From Thermoanaerobaculia bacterium (GTDB taxonomy: Bacteria; Acidobacteriota; Thermoanaerobaculia; Multivoradales; J023), in NCBI GenBank assembly GCA_030431255.1, contig JAUIJL010000001.1, forward strand, positions 1 to 64,000: a stretch of 64,000 nt of DNA, read 5' to 3'. The notes under the pieces are model-generated. The model made no database searches. It was not told the DNA's origin and saw only the letters and a program-made list of their open reading frames with translations. The position numbers and the translations under genes are program-made. Of this stretch, positions 59,710 to 64,000 are shown in pieces (the stretch's first letter is position 1; the number at the start of each line of letters is the position of its first letter).

Positions 59710-59762
59710 TGTTAAAAAATTGGCATACTGTTAATTAATTAGCACTTGCCGATTAATTGGCA
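59710..59762. promoter_or_regulatory. Three tandem BlaI-type operators upstream of blaI
   Basis: Three 16-bp palindrome-like sites, TGTTAA-aaaa-TTGGCA (59710-59725), TGTTAA-ttaa-TTAGCA (59729-59744) and TGCCGA-ttaa-TTGGCA (59747-59762), fit TGYYRA-N4-TTRRCA. They are spaced 19 and 18 bp apart and end 35 bp before the blaI start. A perfect member of the same family lies upstream of the HEAT gene. BlaI-type repressors bind such dyads as dimers, so autoregulation is the natural reading. Confidence 0.75.
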
Positions 59763-59797
59763 CTTGGACCTCGGAAGATCCGAACCGGAGAGAGACT

Positions 59798-60190
59798 ATG
59801 CCAGAGCTCGAGCATCAATTGAGCCGCAGAGAACGCCAGATCATGGACATCCTATTCAAGCGGGGCCAGGCCACCGCCGCTGAAATTCGAGAGGGTATGC
59901 CCGAAGCACCGAGCTATTCGGCGGTGCGCACCCAATTGAGGATCCTGGTGGAGAAGGGGCACATCCGTCATGAGCAGGACGGCCCCCGATATCTCTACAA
60001 ACCAACAGTCGAAAAGGAACAGGCCAAGCAGTCGGCGTTGAAGCGGGTGGTGACCACTTTCTTCGACGGCTCGGCGGAAAAAGCCATGGCGGCGTTATTG
60101 GATAGCTCCAACCAGAAGCTGTCGAGCGCAGAGCTCGACCGGTTGGAAGGTCTGATCCAAGCGGCCCGAGCACGGGAGGACGCGAGATGA
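59798..60190 (+). CDS. blaI: BlaI/MecI/CopY-family transcriptional repressor
   Basis: This 130-residue protein has GGAGAGAG before its ATG. The winged-helix N-terminus is typical of the family: LSRRERQIMDILFKRGQATAAEI, SYSAVRTQLRILVEKGHIRHE and RYLYKPTVEKEQAKQ. The C-terminal dimerisation part has SALKRVVTTFFDGSAEKAMAALLD, as in penicillinase repressors. The proteolytic switch normally involves cleavage by the BlaR1-type partner, which is encoded immediately downstream with an ATGA overlap. Three operators lie in its promoter region. Confidence 0.95.
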   Translation: MPELEHQLSRRERQIMDILFKRGQATAAEIREGMPEAPSYSAVRTQLRILVEKGHIRHEQDGPRYLYKPTVEKEQAKQSALKRVVTTFFDGSAEKAMAALLDSSNQKLSSAELDRLEGLIQAARAREDAR

Positions 60191-62058
60191 GCGCTCTTAT
60201 GGATGTGCAGATCCTCGAGGATGTCCAGGCTGTGATTCGCGAAGGCGCGATCCACGTGGCTCTTTTCGACCAAATCGCCAGAGCGACCGTCGTGTTGTTG
60301 CTGGCTTGGATCGTGTCCCGGCTGCTGCGCCGTGCCTCCGCTTCCGTCCGGCACCAAGTGTGGACGGTGGCTCTGATCGGCGTCGCGCTCCTGCCCTTGC
60401 TCTCACTCACCCTACCTACTTGGCAGCTTCCCCTCTTGACTTCCGTCACGGAGTCTCTCCTCGAGCCCTCCGATCGCTATGAGATGGTCAAGATAGAGAG
60501 GGAGCTGACCCCGATGCCGACCTCCCAGGGGGCTCTGAGCCAACCCCCCTCGAGCCCCCAGACGTGGGCTATGGGCGGCTCGGCCAGTCGGCCCGTGGGC
60601 CTTTGGCAGAGACTCGATCTTTCGACTTGGTGCGTCTTGTTGTGGGCCCTCGGGACCGCATTCTTCTTGACCCGGCTGCTGGTGTCCTACGTCGCAGCCT
60701 GGAAGGTGTCCCGTGACGCCGTCCCGGTGACGGATGAGCATCTGCTGAACGAAGTCGCAGCTCTTCGACGGCAATTGGGTATTCGGTCCAAGGTTCTGTT
60801 GGTCGAGCACGCCGGGATCACCATGCCCATGGCCTGGGGATTGGCTCGCCAGACGATCTTGTTGCCGACCGCGGCCCGTGATTGGAATCCGGAGCGTCGA
60901 CGGGTGGTGCTGCTGCACGAGCTGGCCCACCTCAAACGTTGGGATTGTCGGACGGTGCTACCCGCGAGGCTGGTCAGGGCCCTCCATTGGTTCAATCCCT
61001 TGGCTTGGATCGCCATGTCGCGTTTGCAGGCAGAGCGGGAATTCGCCTGTGACGACCTGGTTTTGACCGCCGGCACCCCGGGTCCGGATTACGCCCAACA
61101 CCTGCTCGACATCGCCCGAGCCATGCAGCCCTCCCGTTCCCCTAATCTGGCGATGGTGGCCATGGCCAGACCGTCGGAGCTGGAGGGACGGTTGTTGGCG
61201 ATCTTGGATCCGAGCCAGGAACGGGGAGGCAAGGGACGTCCGGCCCGGGTCGCGGCGTGTTTGGCGGTCGGGCTTTTGGTGTTGCCCTTGGCGTCGCTGC
61301 AGCTGAGCGCCGAAGGTGCGGCGGATCCAGGGGACGACCCGGTTGGGCATGGAGCCATGGTGAGCGACGGTGGAGACGAGCCCTTGGACCCGGCCACCCG
61401 AGCCCGGGTGCTCAAGGCCTACCATGCGGCTTTGGAAGATGAGGACTCGGACATGCGGACCCAAGCCGCCCATGCCCTCGGAACGATTGAGGATTCCGAA
61501 TCCGTCGGTCGGCTGGGTGAGGCGCTTCGGGATGAGGAGGCGACGGTTCGCGAGCAAGCGGCTTGGGCGCTGGGCATGATCGAGGATGCGTCGGCGGTGC
61601 CGATGTTGGCCTCCGTCTTGGAGGACCCCTCTTCCGGGGTCCGGACCCAAGCGGTTTGGGCACTGGGCATGATCGAAAGCGAAGCGGCGGTGGCCGACTT
61701 GATCCGGATCGCGAACGATGCCAGCCCCGAGGTCCGTCAACAGCTGGCTTGGGCCCTGGGCATGATCGAAAGCGACGCGGCGGTCGCCACCCTGGAGCGT
61801 ACCCTCGGTGACGAGGAAGCACAGGTTCGTGAGCAGGCGGCCTGGGCGCTGGGCATGATCGAAAGCCCATCCGCGGTCGGAGCCCTCAGCTCAGCGCTGG
61901 CGGACGATCCGTCGTCGGCTGTGCGACGCCAAGCGGCTTGGGCGTTGGGCATGATCGGTCACGATTCGGCTTTGGATACGTTGCTCAACGCTATGTCCGA
62001 CACAGACAAAGAAGTCCAGAAACAAGCTTTTTGGGCGGTCGGCCGCATCGCCGACTGA
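60187..62058 (+). CDS. M56 (BlaR1-like) membrane metalloprotease with HEAT-repeat sensor
   Basis: This 623-residue protein starts by ATGA overlap with blaI. Membrane helices lie at about 30-45, 58-78, 148-170 and 355-375. The M56 zinc site HELAHLKRWD (244-253), LVRALHWFNPLAWIAMSRLQ and REFACDDLVL are classical BlaR1 features. The usual penicillin-binding sensor domain is absent: after the last helix (about 375) come seven HEAT repeats (about 410-623) with the motif AWALGMIE in most copies. The HEAT array is predicted to be periplasmic, so the signal is probably a protein or peptide rather than a beta-lactam. Cleavage of BlaI would then derepress the operon and the downstream HEAT gene. Confidence 0.93.
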   Translation: MSALMDVQILEDVQAVIREGAIHVALFDQIARATVVLLLAWIVSRLLRRASASVRHQVWTVALIGVALLPLLSLTLPTWQLPLLTSVTESLLEPSDRYEMVKIERELTPMPTSQGALSQPPSSPQTWAMGGSASRPVGLWQRLDLSTWCVLLWALGTAFFLTRLLVSYVAAWKVSRDAVPVTDEHLLNEVAALRRQLGIRSKVLLVEHAGITMPMAWGLARQTILLPTAARDWNPERRRVVLLHELAHLKRWDCRTVLPARLVRALHWFNPLAWIAMSRLQAEREFACDDLVLTAGTPGPDYAQHLLDIARAMQPSRSPNLAMVAMARPSELEGRLLAILDPSQERGGKGRPARVAACLAVGLLVLPLASLQLSAEGAADPGDDPVGHGAMVSDGGDEPLDPATRARVLKAYHAALEDEDSDMRTQAAHALGTIEDSESVGRLGEALRDEEATVREQAAWALGMIEDASAVPMLASVLEDPSSGVRTQAVWALGMIESEAAVADLIRIANDASPEVRQQLAWALGMIESDAAVATLERTLGDEEAQVREQAAWALGMIESPSAVGALSSALADDPSSAVRRQAAWALGMIGHDSALDTLLNAMSDTDKEVQKQAFWAVGRIAD

Positions 62059-62071
62059 ATCATCCGAGGTG

Positions 62072-62100
62072 AAGGGCCGGGGAGACACCGGCCTTTTCTT
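62072..62100 (+). terminator. Rho-independent terminator after the M56 protease gene
   Basis: GGCCGG-ggagaca-CCGGCC, extended by AAG/TTT pairs, is followed by TTTTCTTT. It begins 13 bp after the stop codon and ends before the operator of the next gene, separating the two transcripts. Confidence 0.85.
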
Positions 62101-62111
62101 TGGCTTGTAAG

Positions 62112-62127
62112 TGTTAATTTTTTAACA
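62112..62127. promoter_or_regulatory. Perfect 16-bp palindromic operator (BlaI-type) upstream of the HEAT gene
   Basis: TGTTAA-TTTT-TTAACA is a perfect dyad, the same consensus as the three sites upstream of blaI. It lies 66 bp before the ATG at 62194. A short 15-bp direct repeat (AACAGCA-x-GTCGTT) follows at 62124-62152. Confidence 0.75.
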
Positions 62128-62193
62128 GCATGTCGTTCAACAGCAGGTCGTTTTGCTCCCACGAAGCGTCCGCTCCCATAGAAAGGAAATTCC

Positions 62194-63519
62194 ATGACCA
62201 CTCCCTCGACCCATCCCATGAGCCGATATTTTGAGCTTTCCATTGCGGGCCTGATCGCCGTCGCTTTGGTTTCGCTCTTCCTTGCCGTCACGTCCACGGC
62301 GAGCCCGCCCAGGAATCTGGAGCAGCTGATCGTCCAGCTGACCTCGGTGGATGCCCACGACCGAGCCATGGCCGCTTGCGAGATCGGTCAGTTGGAAGGT
62401 GTGGATATCAGCAAGGCGGCTCCCACGCTGCTCGCCATGCTCGGCGACGATATTGAGGTAGAAGGCCGTCTTTGCCGGAATTGGAAGAGCTCGGGGAATT
62501 GGCAGCCCGAGCCGAGCTCGCCGGGTCGGGAGGCGGCTATCGCCCTCGACTCCATCGGTGAGCCGGTGGTCGATCCCTTGATCGAGACCCTGCGCTCGGC
62601 AAAGCCGGCGGCCCGTGAGCACGCCGCCTTCGCCCTGGGTTTGATCGAAAGCGGCCGTGCGGTTCAGCCGTTGATCGCGGTGCTGAATGACACCGTGGCC
62701 GCCGTGCGCGCCCGGAGCTCTTGGTCTTTGGGCATGATCGAAGACCCCGCGGCGGTCCAGGCCCTGTCTCGGATCGTCCAAGGGGACGATGACGAAGAAA
62801 CCCGGGAGCAGTCGGCCTGGGCGTTGGGCATGATCGAGCATGCCGACGCCGTTCCCGCCTTGACCCGAGCCGCCGACGACCGGTCGGTGGCCGTACGTCA
62901 ACAAGTGGCTTGGGCATTGGGCATGATCGAGCACAAAGATGCGGTGCCCGCGTTGAGCCGTTTGATCGAAGACAGCGCCGCCGAGGTCCGGGAGCAGTCG
63001 GCTTGGGCATTGGGCATGATCGAGGATCCGAGCGCGGTTCCCGCCTTGGCCGAGGCGATCGAGGATTCTTCGGAAGTGGTACGCGAGCAGTCGGCTTGGG
63101 CCCTGGGCATGATCGAGGACGCCGATGCCGTGGATCCGCTGGTCAACGCCCTACAAGACGACCATTCGGGGGTTCGCAAACAGGCGGCCTGGGCGTTGGG
63201 CATGATCGAAAGCCCGTCGGCCCTGGCCGGTTTGATGCGGTCTCTCCAGGATTCGGATTCGGGCGTCCGTGAGCAGTCGGCCTGGGCGCTGGGCATGATC
63301 GAAAGTGGGCGAGCCGCCGAAGCCCTGACCGAAGCCCTCAACGATCCGGACGCCGGAGTGCGCAAACAGGCGCTCTGGGCCTTGACCCGTTGTGTCGACG
63401 GTGACGACGCCGACGTAGATTATTCGGCGATCGCCGATCAGATTCGTAAGTCCATTCGGGTCGACAAAGAGGTGTCGGTGGAGGTGAGGAAGGCGGTGCA
63501 GGAGAGGGTCGAGCCTTGA
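62194..63519 (+). CDS. Membrane-anchored periplasmic HEAT-repeat protein
   Basis: This 441-residue protein has AAAGGAA before its ATG. One hydrophobic segment (about 15-36) is a signal anchor or uncleaved signal; the rest is predicted to be outside the cytoplasm. Nine HEAT repeats of about 31 residues (about 125-400) carry the core (A/S)AWALGMIE seven or so times with little variation; the same core recurs in the C-terminus of the M56 protease. An N-terminal helical part includes the linker QPEPSSPGREAA. It is probably co-regulated with blaI through the operator at 62112. It may titrate or bind the sensor array of the protease, or form a separate scaffold. Confidence 0.9.
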   Translation: MTTPSTHPMSRYFELSIAGLIAVALVSLFLAVTSTASPPRNLEQLIVQLTSVDAHDRAMAACEIGQLEGVDISKAAPTLLAMLGDDIEVEGRLCRNWKSSGNWQPEPSSPGREAAIALDSIGEPVVDPLIETLRSAKPAAREHAAFALGLIESGRAVQPLIAVLNDTVAAVRARSSWSLGMIEDPAAVQALSRIVQGDDDEETREQSAWALGMIEHADAVPALTRAADDRSVAVRQQVAWALGMIEHKDAVPALSRLIEDSAAEVREQSAWALGMIEDPSAVPALAEAIEDSSEVVREQSAWALGMIEDADAVDPLVNALQDDHSGVRKQAAWALGMIESPSALAGLMRSLQDSDSGVREQSAWALGMIESGRAAEALTEALNDPDAGVRKQALWALTRCVDGDDADVDYSAIADQIRKSIRVDKEVSVEVRKAVQERVEP

Positions 63520-63558
63520 GCCGGGTCCCCGCCGAGCTTCCGCGACGATGGCGCTCGC

Positions 63559-63680
63559 GCAGACCCTATATAGATGCAGACCCTCTAGATGCAGACCCTG
63601 TTAGATACAGACCCTGTTAGATACAGACCCTGTTAGATACAGACCCTGTTAGATTCAGACCCTGTTAGATTCAGAAAATG
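63559..63680 (+). repeat. 16-bp tandem repeat array (about 7 copies)
   Basis: The unit TTAGATACAGACCCTG occurs exactly three times in a row from 63601 to 63648, then TTAGATTCAGACCCTG and a diverging last copy. Upstream variants TAGATGCAGACCCT are spaced 15-16 bp apart. It begins 40 bp after the HEAT gene stop. No gene is encoded; as a VNTR it may vary among strains. Confidence 0.9.
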
Positions 63681-63729
63681 GCGGGAGCCCATTGGGGCTG
63701 CCGCCTCTGCCCGATCTTCACCCGAAGAC

Positions 63730-64000
63730 CTAGTTGATGGCATAGGTCTCGGATTTCGAAAAACAAGTCGTGGAAATCCACGGCCCCCAATCGTAACCCG
63801 GCAGCTTCTTCCGCCAGCAGGGACGCCCACACGGCAGATTCGACCACGCCTGGCCTTTGGTGAGATCTCGCTGACCGACCAGATCGCGGTCGGTGCAGGA
63901 GGCTTCGCTGCCCTCGCGAACCTCAACGGAAACGCGGTCCCAATGCAAGTTTACTAAGGTGAGCTTGTGCTCCGCAGCCACGACCCCGAGGGCTGCCAGC
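63730..64000 (-). CDS. C-terminal part of an exported protein, truncated by the window end
   Basis: The minus-strand frame is open from position 64000 down to the stop at 63730 (about 89 codons visible). The first visible residues read LAALGVVAAEHKLTLVNLHW, which looks like the end of a signal peptide, so most of the gene is probably inside the window and its start lies just beyond 64000. The mature part contains VSVEVREGSEASC and a Cys/Pro/Trp-rich end (LPCGRPCWRKKLPGYDWGPW), with four or five Cys that could form disulfides. The family is not recognised. Confidence 0.6.
   Translation of the reverse strand, partial: LAALGVVAAEHKLTLVNLHWDRVSVEVREGSEASCTDRDLVGQRDLTKGQAWSNLPCGRPCWRKKLPGYDWGPWISTTCFSKSETYAIN

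Noticed and set aside
60187-62058. Beta-lactam resistance sensor (BlaR1 with penicillin-binding domain)
   Set aside because: No transpeptidase motifs (SxxK, SxN, KTG) are visible after the protease core; the C-terminus is HEAT repeats, and no beta-lactamase gene is adjacent.
63559-63680. CRISPR array
   Set aside because: The 16-bp units are directly contiguous without unique spacers.
1-64000. tRNA or rRNA genes
   Set aside because: No cloverleaf-like T-loop context or rRNA consensus blocks were recognised on reading both strands; a tRNAscan run would settle it.

Overview
The window looks like a GC-rich chromosomal segment of an Acidobacteriota bacterium, possibly Thermoanaerobaculia-like. 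That placement is inferred from gene content: a duplicated-orphan-type MacB/FtsX permease, three receptor-type Ser/Thr kinases, an ECF sigma factor of the acidobacterial/planctomycetal type coupled to one kinase, sulfatase-TPR and VCBS/ASPIC-UnbV secreted proteins, and many TPR and HEAT proteins. No rRNA, tRNA, CRISPR array, prophage or insertion sequence was seen.

Layout. 0-12 kb: a possibly frameshifted exported protein, a cytosolic Ser/Thr kinase with a degenerate cyclase-like tail, an AI-2E-family membrane protein, a kinase-TPR receptor coupled to an ECF sigma factor, a secreted protein, glutaminase and a tandem receiver protein. 12-24 kb: a small DMT-like membrane protein, a Spy/CpxP-like protein, an alkaline-phosphatase-superfamily/TPR fusion, a repeat adhesin-like protein with a C-terminal sorting signal, two VCBS proteins, an acyl-CoA carboxyltransferase and an exported protein. 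24-29 kb: a third kinase preceded by a tandem repeat, a cytochrome c, and a PA2169-like/BON stress pair. 29-37 kb is a signalling island: an NtrC-like sigma-54 activator coupled to a stand-alone histidine-phosphotransfer-like peptide, two good sigma-54 promoter matches flanking it (towards the PA2169-like/BON pair and towards an MscS channel), and an RsbR-RsbS-RsbT stressosome operon ending in an ATPase-PP2C phosphatase and an RsbT-like/histidine kinase/receiver fusion. 37-59 kb: an SGNH hydrolase, an exported arginine-deiminase-like enzyme, a 32-residue membrane peptide, secreted and membrane proteins, the ADOP permease, a TPR protein, a GlxA-type regulator with a DMT exporter, a PQQ-propeller protein, a PLP decarboxylase with an AraC regulator, a second MscS channel, a ChaN-like protein and a MITE-like element.

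The last 5 kb holds the two most striking items. (1) A DsbA/FrnE-family oxidoreductase at 58996-59607 (minus) has an in-frame TGA exactly at the first cysteine of the CPWC motif, followed by a hairpin with SECIS-like geometry. It is a strong selenoprotein candidate that ordinary gene calling truncates. (2) A BlaI repressor is coupled to an M56 (BlaR1-like) protease whose sensor region is replaced by HEAT repeats, followed by a separate periplasmic HEAT protein carrying the same repeat. Three 16-bp palindromes lie upstream of blaI, and a perfect copy of the same palindrome lies upstream of the HEAT gene, which suggests a self-contained regulon sensing something other than beta-lactams.

Most genes sit in short co-oriented groups with 1-17 bp overlaps or tight spacing. 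The recurring theme is envelope and stress sensing by phosphorylation, partner switching and regulated proteolysis. All family assignments come from reading motifs and were not checked by database search.
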